Positions 1 through 8,792 of a DNA stretch of 64,000 nucleotides are shown in pieces. The stretch lies in contig JANNBM010000056.1 in the NCBI GenBank assembly GCA_031385445.1, positions 248,001 to 312,000 on the forward strand, in the 5' to 3' direction. The notes beneath the pieces were generated by a model. That model had not been told where the DNA came from. It ran no database searches and saw only the letters and a program-made list of their open reading frames with translations. The stretch is from CAIYZT01 sp031385445 (GTDB lineage: Bacteria > Pseudomonadota > Alphaproteobacteria > Rhodobacterales > Rhodobacteraceae). The number at the start of each line of letters is the position of its first letter. Position 1 is the stretch's first letter. The translations under genes were made by a program, and so were the position numbers.

Positions 1-149
1 GGTTCGTGGTGTTCCAGAAATCCGAACTTCAGCAGGGCCGCCTGCACATCGGCCGCCATGCCTTGATCCGCCAAACTTTCAGCGCTTTGCGAAATGCGCA
101 GGGCATCGATCAATTGGCGGCCTTTGGCGCTGATCCCGATTTTCGACAC
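1..149 (-). CDS. Unidentified protein, N-terminal fragment cut by window edge
   Basis: The reverse strand reads from a GTG at 149, with a GGGGG ribosome-binding stretch just upstream, through about 49 codons to the window edge without a stop. The visible N-terminus begins VSKIGISAKGRQLIDALRIS and is mixed helical with no signal peptide. I do not recognise the family. It is divergent from the gene starting near 290, so the roughly 140 bases between them probably hold both promoters. The remainder of the protein lies outside the window. Confidence 0.5.
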   Translation of the reverse strand, partial: MSKIGISAKGRQLIDALRISQSAESLADQGMAADVQAALLKFGFLEHHE

Positions 150-289
150 GAAAGCCCCCTTTGATCCACGCCAGGTTTCGATGCGAACCTATCCATTTGT
201 CCAACCGGGGTGTCAAGCGCAGCAGAGCTTTTGCCTTGAAGCGCGCGGGCCCTGCGCCTAGAGCTATGCCACCTTAAGGCGCGATCCAG

Positions 290-1321
290 ATGCCCCCAAA
301 CATGCAGAATGAACCTTCGCCGCTTGGCGGTTTCTTCGGCCTGGAACGCCCCGGCGCGGGCGGGTTGGTCCGGCATTGGGGCGTGGATCCAGCGCTGGCT
401 TGGGCCAATGCCAGTTCGGCTTTTGCCGCGGTTGTCAGGCATCTGCGCCCAAAGGCGGTTTGGATGCCGGGCTATTTGTGCCTTCATATGGCCGAAGCGG
501 TTCCGATGGAATCGCGGCGTTTTTATCGGTTGAACAGCGCGATGGAGCCTGATCTGGATAGTCTGGCGGGATTGCAGGCGGGCGATCTGGTCTTGTGCGT
601 TGCCTATTTCGGCCGCACGCCCGGTCCGGCGTGGCGGGACTTTCTGGCAAACCGGCCCGATGTCTGGGCCATCGAAGACTGCGCGCAGGCGTTGGACAGC
701 GGCAGCCCTGCCTGCGGCGATTGGCGGATTTATTCGCCTAGAAAGCTGATGGGCGTGCCCGAAGGTGGGCTTTTGGCGGCGATGACGGCGCGTGCGCAGA
801 ATGTGCCGGGGCCAACTCTGCCGCCGGATCAAAAGAGCGCGGACAGGCGGCTTTTGCCGATGCAGCTGCGCCGCGAACGGCCCTTGGACAACGCGCTTTG
901 GCACCCGCTGCATCAAACGGCGGAGGCAGCGGGCGGGCTTTCAGACCGTGCGATCAGCGCGCAGGCGATGGATTTGCTTGGCACCATTGGCCCCGGGCCG
1001 ATGATCGCCGCGCGAAAGGACAACTTTGCCCGCCTGCACGCCAAACTTGGCCAGCACGCCTTTATCGACGATCCTGCGCCCGCCTTCACCCCTTTCGGTT
1101 TTCCGGTTCTGCTGCCATCTGAAACCAGAGAGGGGGTTCTGCACAGGCTTTATGCGCAAAAGATTTTCCCCGCCGTTCATTGGCGGGACATCGCAGCCCC
1201 ACAAAGTTTTGCCGCAGATCACAAAACTGCGGCCCAGATCGCCACCCTGCCCTGCGATCACCGCTATGGCCCGCAGGACATGGACCGTCTGGCCAACGCC
1301 TTTCTTGGAGCATTGAAATGA
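290..1321 (+). CDS. DegT/DnrJ/EryC1-like PLP aminotransferase-fold protein
   Basis: A protein of 343 residues resembling the PLP-dependent DegT/DnrJ/EryC1 (sugar aminotransferase) fold. The supporting stretch is IEDCAQALDS, around the cofactor-contacting Asp130, followed by SPRKLMGVPEGG, where Lys152 sits where the Schiff-base lysine would be. Similarity outside these motifs is weak, so the substrate is unknown. It may modify a sugar or amino acid in envelope glycan synthesis. Its TGA overlaps the ATG of the next gene (ATGA), so the two are translationally coupled. The start is uncertain: ATG at 290 or 302, neither with a strong ribosome-binding site. Confidence 0.6.
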   Translation: MPPNMQNEPSPLGGFFGLERPGAGGLVRHWGVDPALAWANASSAFAAVVRHLRPKAVWMPGYLCLHMAEAVPMESRRFYRLNSAMEPDLDSLAGLQAGDLVLCVAYFGRTPGPAWRDFLANRPDVWAIEDCAQALDSGSPACGDWRIYSPRKLMGVPEGGLLAAMTARAQNVPGPTLPPDQKSADRRLLPMQLRRERPLDNALWHPLHQTAEAAGGLSDRAISAQAMDLLGTIGPGPMIAARKDNFARLHAKLGQHAFIDDPAPAFTPFGFPVLLPSETREGVLHRLYAQKIFPAVHWRDIAAPQSFAADHKTAAQIATLPCDHRYGPQDMDRLANAFLGALK

Positions 1322-2211
1322 AGATTGCGGCCTGTCTTGGCGTCAAGGACGAGGTGGAGCTGGTCCGCGCGGCCATCACCCATCTGCGGGCCATCGGTGT
1401 CGATCACATCATCGCCTCGGACGCCAATTCAACGGATGGAACTGAGGCTATTCTTGCCGAATTCGCCCAACAGCCCGGATTCGAGGTTTGCACCTTTGAC
1501 GATGTGAACATGGACGACGCCAAAGAGATGCAGGCCACCGAGGATGTGTTTGCCTTGGCGCGGGCGGCGGGCGCGGATTGGCTTTTGTTCTGTGATGCCG
1601 ATGAATTTCCGATGCCGCAAACCGGCAATCTGCGCGATGTTGCGGCCTTGTCGCGGGCCGATGCGATCATCATACCGCGCTTTAACATACCGCTGATGAC
1701 CGAAGGTTTGGGTCTTGTGATCAAGCAGGGTCTTTGGATGGCGGATCAGGTCCTGGTCTACGCGCCGAACGAGGACCGCGTTGTAACCCAGTCGCGCGTC
1801 AGGACGGACAGCGACGCGCCGTGGATCGCGTCCATTCCGGGGCCGAAGCTTTTGGCGCGGACGGCAAAGATCACCTCAACCGCCGAAGCGCATCATAACA
1901 TCGTTGCCGCAGATGGCGCGCGGGTTGTGACGGAGGTGCCGGGCGATTTGTTCATCGCGCATGTGCCGTTTTCAACGGCGGACCGGTTCGCGCGCAAGGT
2001 GGATAATATTCGCAGGCTTGTGGCGGAATCGGGTGCAGGCTGGGCCCCGGATTCGGCGTGGCACTGGCGCCGGTGGCTGGACAACATCGACACGCGCGGC
2101 GGCGTTGCGGGCGAGATGGCGCGCAACACCGTCACGCAGGCGCAAGTTGCCGAGCTGTGGAATGCTGGCGTTATCAAATCCGCGCAGCAGGTCTGGGATC
2201 GGCGCGTTTAG
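1318..2211 (+). CDS. Glycosyltransferase, GT2-like
   Basis: A 297-residue protein. The N-terminus has a nucleotide-sugar-binding beginning (MKIAACLGVKDE, then ASDANSTDGT), and an Asp-Ala-Asp metal-binding triplet at residues 93-95 (FCDADEF). This matches GT-A type glycosyltransferases of the GT2-like group that take sugars from nucleotide donors. No membrane segment is visible, so it is probably cytosolic or peripheral. It starts inside the stop of the DegT-like gene, so the pair forms one operon. Its 3' end overlaps the convergent GNAT-like gene by 38 bases. The acceptor (polysaccharide, lipid or protein) cannot be told from sequence. Confidence 0.7.
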   Translation: MKIAACLGVKDEVELVRAAITHLRAIGVDHIIASDANSTDGTEAILAEFAQQPGFEVCTFDDVNMDDAKEMQATEDVFALARAAGADWLLFCDADEFPMPQTGNLRDVAALSRADAIIIPRFNIPLMTEGLGLVIKQGLWMADQVLVYAPNEDRVVTQSRVRTDSDAPWIASIPGPKLLARTAKITSTAEAHHNIVAADGARVVTEVPGDLFIAHVPFSTADRFARKVDNIRRLVAESGAGWAPDSAWHWRRWLDNIDTRGGVAGEMARNTVTQAQVAELWNAGVIKSAQQVWDRRV

Positions 2212-3169
2212 CGCGGTAAGGCGGAAAGAACGGCGAGTCCATCTTTGCACCCACCTTGGCGCAAAGTTCGGAAAAACGTTTTGGATCATAGACTTGCCGC
2301 AAGGATCGCAAAGGGTGCTCAACCGCGCCGAACCGCGATTTTGCAAGGTGCAGGCCGTCCCCCGGTGCGCCGTACCCACCGATATTCAGAAACCGCACGC
2401 CCGTTTCCCGTAGCGCCTCGATGGATTTCCAGATCACCCAGGCCTGCAGCTCGCGGCCTTGGGCGGTTGTGCCCGACAAATGAAAATCGGCCCAGATTCC
2501 ATGCCGCCGTCCGATCTGGGCATTCACGATCTGGCCGTTCGTTTCGGCCCCAAAGGCGATAAGACCCGGCTCTTGAAACCAGCGTTCGAGCGCGGCGTCA
2601 GTAAATTCGGCCCGCCCGCCCGCCTTAGCCAAAAGGTCGATGTAAAGCGCGGGAAACGCCGCTGCCAGACGGCTGGGATCGGTCACAAACGCGGCCGCCG
2701 CCCGCGCGCCCGCTTTCAACTTCCGCCGCATACTATAGCCGACGGAAGCGTCGATATCCCAGGTTTCAAGGTCTATCACATAAAGGGAATTGCTGCTGGC
2801 GATCTGGTCCGGCGCCGGCACCTGAAGCGCGTCATTTTCTGGCGAAAGCTGAATATAGCCGCAGACCCAACCCTGCCGCTGCGCAAACCGCGCCCATGCA
2901 GCAAGCGGCGCGGCGCTTGTCGGGGTGATCAAGGCGCCGGACAGACCGGGCAGGGTGGCAATATCGGCGGCGTCGTCGAAGGGGCGGCGATGAAACGGCA
3001 GCAGCATCGTTGCGCCTTGCGACCGGACCACGGCCAGTTCGGGGATCAGCCCGTTGGCATGAAGCCCCGCCGCATGGCCCCAACTTTGCGATGGCATGGC
3101 GCCCGCAGCCGCGATTTCCCACGCGGCGCGATCATCAAACGGAATCAGGGTCACTAGATCATCGCTCAT
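2174..3169 (-). CDS. GNAT/FemAB-like acyltransferase
   Basis: A 331-residue protein resembling FemAB-like or BioF2-like acyltransferases with two GNAT folds. The first half contains SYSMRRKL-type basic sequence (YSMRRKLKAG). The second half contains IVNAQIGRRHGIWADFHLSG and a late INIGGYG-like turn (LNIGGYGAPGDG), which resemble the acyl-CoA or aminoacyl-tRNA binding core. Such proteins transfer acyl or aminoacyl groups, often to peptidoglycan or surface glycans, which would suit the neighbouring glycosyltransferase. It is convergent with and overlaps that gene by 38 bases and is divergent from the methyltransferase. Substrate unknown. Confidence 0.55.
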   Translation of the reverse strand: MSDDLVTLIPFDDRAAWEIAAAGAMPSQSWGHAAGLHANGLIPELAVVRSQGATMLLPFHRRPFDDAADIATLPGLSGALITPTSAAPLAAWARFAQRQGWVCGYIQLSPENDALQVPAPDQIASSNSLYVIDLETWDIDASVGYSMRRKLKAGARAAAAFVTDPSRLAAAFPALYIDLLAKAGGRAEFTDAALERWFQEPGLIAFGAETNGQIVNAQIGRRHGIWADFHLSGTTAQGRELQAWVIWKSIEALRETGVRFLNIGGYGAPGDGLHLAKSRFGAVEHPLRSLRQVYDPKRFSELCAKVGAKMDSPFFPPYRAKRADPRPAARI

Positions 3170-3255
3170 CCGCCGCCGCCCGCCATGATGCCCCCTTTCT
3201 CTTGCATGATAGCCAACCGTTGGCTAGGTGGGATTGAAGGTTTCGGGCAACGGAT

Positions 3256-4035
3256 TTGGTGCAGAAAATGAGTGTCGATGATCCCGCTTGGCCAGAGGCA
3301 TGGTCGGCAATTTATGATGCAATGGATGTCGACCGTCAGCCGCATCTGGCTTTTTACAAAAGTCTGGTCAGCGCGCAAACCACCAGCTTGCTTGATCTTG
3401 GCTGCGGCACCGGGGCAATCACCGTTCAGATTGCCGCCGGGATGGCGCCGGGCGGGCGGATCACGGGTGTCGATCTGTCGCCAAAAATGATCGAGATCGC
3501 CAAAGATCTGGCGCCCCATCACGAATGGGTTCTGGGCGATCTCAGCAGGCCCGGCGTGACGGGCCCGTTCGATCTGATCGTGATCCTGTTTCACACGCTT
3601 CAAATGCTTGTCGATGACAGCCAGATGCAGCAGGCGTTCAAAGAGATTTCGGCGCTGCTGGCTCCGGGCGGGAAATTTGCCTTTGATATCTATCAGCCAA
3701 ATGAGGCTTGGCTTGCCGCTGTTGATCCCTCTGCCTATGTCGCGCGCCGGTTTGCCGATGCGCAGGGGCGCAAGTTCAATGTCGTGGAAAGTAACGCCCG
3801 GTACGACAGCAAAACCAAAATTCTAAGTGGCGAATGGCGGTTGCAGGATCAGGCGACGGGGCAGATTCTGCCTTTGGAGCCAATCACGCAGCGCGTCAGG
3901 CAATATTATCCCGCCGATATCGACCGCGCGCTTGCCGCGTCGGGCATGATCGCGGTGGAGCGGTTTGGCGAGTTGGACCGCAGGCCCTTGATTGCGGGAT
4001 CCAAGCGGCAAGTCTACATCTGCCAAAAAGCCTGA
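3256..4035 (+). CDS. Class I SAM-dependent methyltransferase
   Basis: A protein of about 255-259 residues with a clear Rossmann-type SAM-binding motif I (LLDLGCGTGAITVQIA), an acidic motif II (ITGVDLSPKMIEIAK) and a motif around VLGDLSRPG, giving class I methyltransferase fold. The substrate is not evident. The C-terminal half matches the substrate-cap region common in small-molecule methyltransferases. The start is either TTG at 3256 or the more conventional ATG at 3268; neither has a strong ribosome-binding site. It is transcribed away from the GNAT-like gene and converges on ptsN, with only 6 bases between the stops. Confidence 0.75.
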   Translation: MVQKMSVDDPAWPEAWSAIYDAMDVDRQPHLAFYKSLVSAQTTSLLDLGCGTGAITVQIAAGMAPGGRITGVDLSPKMIEIAKDLAPHHEWVLGDLSRPGVTGPFDLIVILFHTLQMLVDDSQMQQAFKEISALLAPGGKFAFDIYQPNEAWLAAVDPSAYVARRFADAQGRKFNVVESNARYDSKTKILSGEWRLQDQATGQILPLEPITQRVRQYYPADIDRALAASGMIAVERFGELDRRPLIAGSKRQVYICQKA

Positions 4036-4041
4036 CCCTGT

Positions 4042-4506
4042 TCAGGCTGCCTGCGACCGGCGCGGTTCGGTCAGGATGGCATGCAGCGTGTCAGGTTCGG
4101 AGTTCGCCCGCAGCTTGGCACAGACCGACGCATCGCGCATGGTCCGGGATACAAGCGCCAGCGCCTTCAGATGTTCCACACCCGAATCCTTGGGTGCAAG
4201 CAGCGCAAAGATCAGATCAACAGGCTGGCGATCCACCGAATCGTAGTTGAGCGGTTTTTCGAGCCGAAGGAATATCCCGCAGATCCGGTCCACCTCTTCC
4301 AGCCGGGCATGCGGCAGCGCCAGCCCGTGCCCAACGCCTGTCGGCCCCAGGGACTCGCGCTCTTGCAGCCCGTCAAGCACGGTGGCCGCCGCCAGACCAT
4401 AAGCCTGTGCGGCGATTTCGCTCAGCTCCAGAAACAGGCGCTTTTTGGTCGGAATCTGGCTGACAAACCGGACCGCTCCGGGGATCAAAAGTTTTGAAAG
4501 TTCCAT
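4042..4506 (-). CDS. ptsN: Nitrogen-regulatory PTS enzyme IIA (PtsN)
   Basis: A 154-residue EIIA-Ntr protein, the usual length for the family. The phosphoryl-accepting histidine is His66 in the motif GVGHGLALPHARL, and the downstream EHLKALALVSR segment is also typical. It receives phosphate from NPr in the nitrogen PTS and regulates potassium transport, stress and sometimes envelope functions; it does not transport sugar itself. It lies 35 bases downstream of hpf. In many proteobacteria lptB, rpoN, hpf and ptsN are neighbours. Here rpoN is absent from the block, as is common in Rhodobacteraceae. Confidence 0.92.
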   Translation of the reverse strand: MELSKLLIPGAVRFVSQIPTKKRLFLELSEIAAQAYGLAAATVLDGLQERESLGPTGVGHGLALPHARLEEVDRICGIFLRLEKPLNYDSVDRQPVDLIFALLAPKDSGVEHLKALALVSRTMRDASVCAKLRANSEPDTLHAILTEPRRSQAA

Positions 4507-4541
4507 GTGCGGCGATCAGTCCTGACTTAAACCCTTGCGGG

Positions 4542-5117
4542 CTACTTGCTATTGCGCGGGTCTATCCAGCCGATATTGCCGTCATCCCGCATGTACACAA
4601 CATTCACGCCGCCATGCCCCTCGTTGCGAAACACCAGCATCCTGTGTCCCGCAAGTTCAAGCTGCATCACCGCTTCGCCCACCGTGATCGCGGGGATTTT
4701 CGTTTCCATCTCGGCAATCACGATCGGTTGCAGGGTGGATGCGTCGTTATCCTCGACCTCATCAGCAGCGGCGAGGATATAGGACGATCCTTGTTCATAT
4801 TCAACTGGTTCAATCCGGTCCCGGTGATGGTTCCGCAGGCGCCGCTTGTACCGGCGCATCTGCTTGTCCATCTTTTCGCGGCACGATTCAAAAGCGGCAT
4901 AGATTTCAGTGGCATGACCCTTGGCCTGCGCCGAAAGCCCGGTGGAAAGATGGATCGTCGCCTCACATACAAATTCATGCGCCGCCTTGGAAAACACGAT
5001 ATGGGCATCGGTCGGGCGTTGAGCGTATTTTTCAACAACCTCGCCAAGTTCGGCCTTCACATGGGTTTGAAGCGCCTCGCCGATATCAATCTGTTTTCCG
5101 GTGATCTGGTAACGCAT
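4542..5117 (-). CDS. hpf: Long-form ribosome hibernation promoting factor
   Basis: A protein of 191 residues from the ATG at 5117, which has a GAGGAG ribosome-binding site; the longer reading frame upstream is not needed. The N-terminal half (MRYQITGKQIDIGEALQTHV) is the ribosome-binding HPF/YfiA domain. The C-terminal part, ending near VYMRDDGNIGWIDPR, is the dimerisation tail of the long form, which joins 70S ribosomes into inactive 100S dimers during starvation. It precedes ptsN and follows a 239-base gap after lptB, so it probably has its own promoter. Confidence 0.93.
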   Translation of the reverse strand: MRYQITGKQIDIGEALQTHVKAELGEVVEKYAQRPTDAHIVFSKAAHEFVCEATIHLSTGLSAQAKGHATEIYAAFESCREKMDKQMRRYKRRLRNHHRDRIEPVEYEQGSSYILAAADEVEDNDASTLQPIVIAEMETKIPAITVGEAVMQLELAGHRMLVFRNEGHGGVNVVYMRDDGNIGWIDPRNSK

Positions 5118-5356
5118 GCTCACTCCTCGCGCGATTGAGCCGGGATCTGGCCCCATTCAGGAACAGATTGGCCGGTAAATGATTTAGGAGACGTTGATTT
5201 ATGGGACATTTCGCACCCCAGCAGCGGTGCAATCTGTTGCCCGATCCGGGCCGCAGTCGTCTGTGCAAGCTGGTGTCGAAAAGCTTCCATCCTTATCATT
5301 TGGGGATGGGGCAGGGCGCTTGTCAACTGCTGGTTTTACCCGGCTTGGTCCCTGCG

Positions 5357-6112
5357 CTAAATGATGCGAAAATTTTCGCCCAAGTAGACCCGGCGCACCA
5401 TTTCGTCGCGCACAACTTCGTCGGCGGTTCCGGTCATCAAGACTTTGCCGTCATGCAGAATATAAGCGCGATCAACGATGTCCAGCGTTTCGCGCACGTT
5501 ATGATCGGTGATCAAAACCCCAAGCCCGCGCGATTTCAGCGCATGCACAAGCGTGCGAATCTCGCCCACGGCGATCGGGTCAACCCCGGCAAACGGCTCG
5601 TCCAGCAGCAGGTATTTCGGATTGGCCGCAAGGCAGCGCGCGATTTCAACGCGCCGCCGCTCCCCCCCCGACAGGGCCAGAGCGGGGGCTTGGCGCAGGT
5701 GGGTGATCGAAAAATCGGACAGCAGTTCTTCCAGCCGGTCGCGGCGTTTTCGGCGGTCCGGTTCGGCGATTTCCAGCACGGCCATGATATTGTCTTCGGC
5801 GGACATACCGCGAAAAATCGACATTTCCTGCGGCAGATAGCCGATGCCAAGATGCGCGCGGCGGTACATCGGCAGGCCGGTCACATCGCGCCCATCGATC
5901 AAGACCTGGCCGCCTTCGGGCGTCACCAGCCCGGCAATGGAGTAAAACGTCGTGGTTTTCCCGCAGCCGTTCGGGCCAAGAAGCGCAACCACCTCACCGC
6001 GCATCAGGTCCAGCGACACATCCCGGATCACCAGCCGCTTTTTGTACGACTTGCGCAGATTTCGGATTTGCAGACCCGACGAGCCTTCGGTCACGGTTAG
6101 GTTGGGCCGCAT
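5357..6112 (-). CDS. lptB: LPS export ABC transporter ATPase LptB
   Basis: A 251-residue ABC ATPase with Walker A GPNGCGKTT, signature LSGGERRR, and Walker B YLLLDEPFAGVDP, followed by the LptB-type switch ITDHNVRETL. It powers extraction of lipopolysaccharide from the inner membrane through LptFG and passage along LptC-LptA to the outer membrane. The ATG at 6112 overlaps the TGA of lptA (TGATG), indicating coupling. The gene order kdsD-lptC-lptA-lptB matches the standard proteobacterial LPS export block. Confidence 0.95.
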   Translation of the reverse strand: MRPNLTVTEGSSGLQIRNLRKSYKKRLVIRDVSLDLMRGEVVALLGPNGCGKTTTFYSIAGLVTPEGGQVLIDGRDVTGLPMYRRAHLGIGYLPQEMSIFRGMSAEDNIMAVLEIAEPDRRKRRDRLEELLSDFSITHLRQAPALALSGGERRRVEIARCLAANPKYLLLDEPFAGVDPIAVGEIRTLVHALKSRGLGVLITDHNVRETLDIVDRAYILHDGKVLMTGTADEVVRDEMVRRVYLGENFRII

Positions 6113-6606
6113 CAATTGCCTCCGGGAACGAAGGTCGTTGTCACGCGGCCTTCGATCTTGCCAGTGCCGTCGGTCAGATTGACCACCAGCGTCTGCCCGG
6201 AAATCGCAGCGCTGCCTTGGGTCAATATCACGCCCCCGCTCAGCGTTATTTCGGCGGTGTCGATGATATAGGTCGCGGTTTGCGCCTGCGCAGCATCAGC
6301 GCCAGCCTTCAAGATCACCCCGCCGGACGCGACAAGCTTCTTGATGCCTTTGCCGTCCTCGGCATATTCGATTGAAACCGCGCCCGCTGTGATCACCATA
6401 TCGCCCTGCGATATGCGCACATCGCCCGAAAAGGTCGCGCTGTTGCTGGCCTGATCTATGGAAAAACTGTCAGCCGACACTTCGACCGGTTGTTTTGGAT
6501 CGGCGCGCAGGCCACCGAAATCAATGTTGCCCTGCTGCGCCCAACCCGCCGCGCCAAAGGCGAGGGCCAAAAGGGCGGCCAAAAGCGGGGTCTTTGCAAA
6601 AGCCAT
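6112..6606 (-). CDS. lptA: LPS transport periplasmic bridge LptA
   Basis: A protein of 164 residues. A Sec signal peptide (hydrophobic stretch LLAALLALAFGAAGWAQ) is followed by an OstA-like beta-jellyroll domain that bridges inner and outer membranes for LPS. The ATG at 6606 follows an AAGGA ribosome-binding site by about nine bases; a longer frame from a TTG at 6627 would overlap the lptC stop and is less likely. It sits between lptC and lptB in an overlapping operon. Confidence 0.9.
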   Translation of the reverse strand: MAFAKTPLLAALLALAFGAAGWAQQGNIDFGGLRADPKQPVEVSADSFSIDQASNSATFSGDVRISQGDMVITAGAVSIEYAEDGKGIKKLVASGGVILKAGADAAQAQTATYIIDTAEITLSGGVILTQGSAAISGQTLVVNLTDGTGKIEGRVTTTFVPGGN

Positions 6607-6623
6607 GTGCCTGATCCTTGGTT

Positions 6624-7235
6624 TCAAGGCTGATATAGCAGCCGCACGCCGCCCTTGAAAACCATTTGATACCGGTTTGGGCTGTCTTTCGCCGGCCCGG
6701 TGCTGAGCGTGGCTGCACTGACCGTGCCCATCGGGCCAAGAACCCGCACGCCGCCAAAGGCCGTGATGTTGGTGCGGTCAAGGCTGATCTGACCCTCGGC
6801 AAAAGCAAGCTCATAGCCGCTCGACACCGAAAGTTTGACCCCGCCGCTCAGCAGCACCTGCTGCGCTTCCACGTCCAGCCGCGCCTCGCCGGCGCTGAGG
6901 CGGGTTTGAATGCCGTCCGGCGTTTCCAAAAGCCCCGACAGATCACGCGCCAGCCCGCCCAAATTGCTGCCCGGCACGCCCGGAAGCGCCTCCCGCGCGG
7001 AAAGCGTCAGCGCGGCGCCGTCAGCGGTCATGCCGGCAAAGGACGGGCCGGACAGGCGCGGTTCACGCAAAAGATCGGCGACATCGACATCGGCATAGGG
7101 AATGGCATCGCTATGTCGGTCCGATGTGGACACCAAAAACAGCGTGGACAGGATGACAAGACCCAAAAGCGGCAGGAAAATCTTTAACCCCGCCACGGTT
7201 TGCGAATGAAGATTGTCCTGATCGAACAGCGCCAT
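6624..7235 (-). CDS. lptC: LPS export protein LptC
   Basis: A 203-residue inner-membrane protein. It has a single N-terminal membrane segment (about residues 17-35, IFLPLLGLVILSTLFLV) and a periplasmic beta-rich domain, the architecture of LptC, which receives LPS from LptBFG and hands it to LptA. Its ATG at 7235 overlaps the stop of kdsD as TGATG. Sequence conservation in LptC is generally low, so identity rests on topology, size and position between kdsD and lptA. Confidence 0.85.
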   Translation of the reverse strand: MALFDQDNLHSQTVAGLKIFLPLLGLVILSTLFLVSTSDRHSDAIPYADVDVADLLREPRLSGPSFAGMTADGAALTLSAREALPGVPGSNLGGLARDLSGLLETPDGIQTRLSAGEARLDVEAQQVLLSGGVKLSVSSGYELAFAEGQISLDRTNITAFGGVRVLGPMGTVSAATLSTGPAKDSPNRYQMVFKGGVRLLYQP

Positions 7236-8197
7236 CAGATCACTCCGGCGCGCAGGCAATCATGGATATGCACGATCCCGGTCGCGGTTTGGGTGCCCGG
7301 CTCGACCACGAACAGACAGGTGATCTTGCGGTCATTCATCACGGCAACAGCCTCTTCGGCCAAGGCGCCCGGCGCCACCGTGCGCGGCCCCCGCGTCATC
7401 ACATCGCCCGCGATCATCTCCAGAAGGCCCGCCATATGCCGGCGCAAATCGCCGTCCGTGATGATCCCCTGCAAATGGCCGCGCCCGTCCGTCACGCCCA
7501 CAACGCCAAAGCCCTTCTGGCTTATCTGCAAAAGCGCCTCGGTCATCGGCGTGTCCATGCTGACCATCGGGACATCCGTATGCATCAGATCGCGCACTTT
7601 CAGCAGCTTCGCCCCCAGTTTCCCACCGGGATGAAACATGCGGAAATGCTCGGGCGTGAATTGCCGATGCTCCATCAGCGCGATGGCCAGCGCGTCGCCC
7701 AGCGCCAGCGTCATAGTCGTCGATGTGGTCGGCACGATCCCGGTATCGCAGGCCTCGGCGGCGGGCGGCAAAAGGATGGCCACATCCGCCTGCCGCATCA
7801 AGGTGCTGCCCTCGCGCGCGGCAACCGCAATCAGCGGAATGGAAAAACGGCGGCTGTGGGCGATGATATCGGCCAGCTCCGTCGTCTCGCCCGAATTGGA
7901 AAGGACCAGAACGACATCGCCCTGCGTCACCATGCCCAGATCGCCATGGCTCGCCTCGGCGGGATGAACAAATTGCGCCGGGGTGCCGGTTGACGCGAAG
8001 GTTGCCGCGATTTTGCGGGCGATATGGCCCGATTTGCCCATGCCCGACACGATCACCCGGCCCCGCGCCGCAAGGATCAGGCGCACCGCATCCGCAAAAC
8101 TCTCGCCAAGGCTGTCGCCAAGCAGCGTCAGCGCCTCGGCTTCGCGCGCGATGACCCGGCGCGCGGTGGCCAGAAAATCAGTGGTGGAAGAGGTCAT
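7235..8197 (-). CDS. kdsD: Arabinose-5-phosphate isomerase
   Basis: About 320 residues. An N-terminal SIS sugar-isomerase domain (VSGMGKSGHIARKIAATFAS, then LVLSNSGETTEL) is followed by two CBS domains in the C-terminal third, the full KdsD/GutQ architecture. It converts ribulose-5-phosphate to arabinose-5-phosphate, the first step toward Kdo for the LPS inner core, which fits the lptCAB genes next to it. The start overlaps the end of rnd: ATG at 8197, 8206 or 8209 are all possible and none has a clear ribosome-binding site. Confidence 0.93.
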   Translation of the reverse strand: MTSSTTDFLATARRVIAREAEALTLLGDSLGESFADAVRLILAARGRVIVSGMGKSGHIARKIAATFASTGTPAQFVHPAEASHGDLGMVTQGDVVLVLSNSGETTELADIIAHSRRFSIPLIAVAAREGSTLMRQADVAILLPPAAEACDTGIVPTTSTTMTLALGDALAIALMEHRQFTPEHFRMFHPGGKLGAKLLKVRDLMHTDVPMVSMDTPMTEALLQISQKGFGVVGVTDGRGHLQGIITDGDLRRHMAGLLEMIAGDVMTRGPRTVAPGALAEEAVAVMNDRKITCLFVVEPGTQTATGIVHIHDCLRAGVI

Positions 8198-8792
8198 TGG
8201 GTTCATCATAGCCCATCAGGTCCAAAGCGGCCCGGGTTGGCAGGAAATCGAAACACGACTGCGCAAGGGCAAGCCGGTCTTCGCGCACCAAGATCGCCTC
8301 CAGCGCGGTTTTAAGTTTGTGCAGATACAGAACGTCCGACGCCGCATAGTCGCGCTGCGCGTCGGTCAGGGTTTCAGATCCCCAATCGCTGGTCTGCTGC
8401 GCTTTGGACACATCGACCCCGACATATTCCGCCAACAGATATTTCAACCCATGCCGGTCCGTATAGGTGCGGATCAGGCGCGAGGCGATTTTCGTGCACC
8501 AGACCGGCGCCGTTGTAACCCCGAACGCGTTTTTCAACGCGGCAACGTCGAAACGGCCGAAATGAAACAGCTTCAGCACGGCAGGATCGGTCAAAAGCCG
8601 TTCAAGGTTGGGCGCGCTTTTCTGCCCCTTCGCGATCTGAACCAGATGCGCATCACCCATGCCATCCGAAAGCTGCACCACGCAAAGACGATCCCGGCGC
8701 GGATCAAGGCCCATGGTTTCGGTGTCAATCGCAACGATATCCCCAAAAGAGACATCGGCAGGCAGATCGTTCAGATGCAGATGAATGGCCAA
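8178..8792 (-). CDS. rnd: Ribonuclease D-type 3'-5' exonuclease
   Basis: A 204-residue protein with the DEDDy exonuclease motifs: IDTETMGL near the start, the HFGRFDVAAL segment, and DYAASDVLYL near the end. The C-terminal HRDC domains of full-length RNase D are missing, so this is the short form common in alphaproteobacteria. It processes or degrades structured RNA 3' ends. It heads the kdsD-lptCAB-hpf-ptsN run and overlaps kdsD by about 20 bases. Confidence 0.85.
   Translation of the reverse strand: MAIHLHLNDLPADVSFGDIVAIDTETMGLDPRRDRLCVVQLSDGMGDAHLVQIAKGQKSAPNLERLLTDPAVLKLFHFGRFDVAALKNAFGVTTAPVWCTKIASRLIRTYTDRHGLKYLLAEYVGVDVSKAQQTSDWGSETLTDAQRDYAASDVLYLHKLKTALEAILVREDRLALAQSCFDFLPTRAALDLMGYDEPNDLFHH

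Noticed and set aside
110..916. Long open frame on the minus strand, 268 codons
   Set aside because: It is the reverse of the DegT-like gene, has many Arg/Pro and no family features, and lies across the promoter region.
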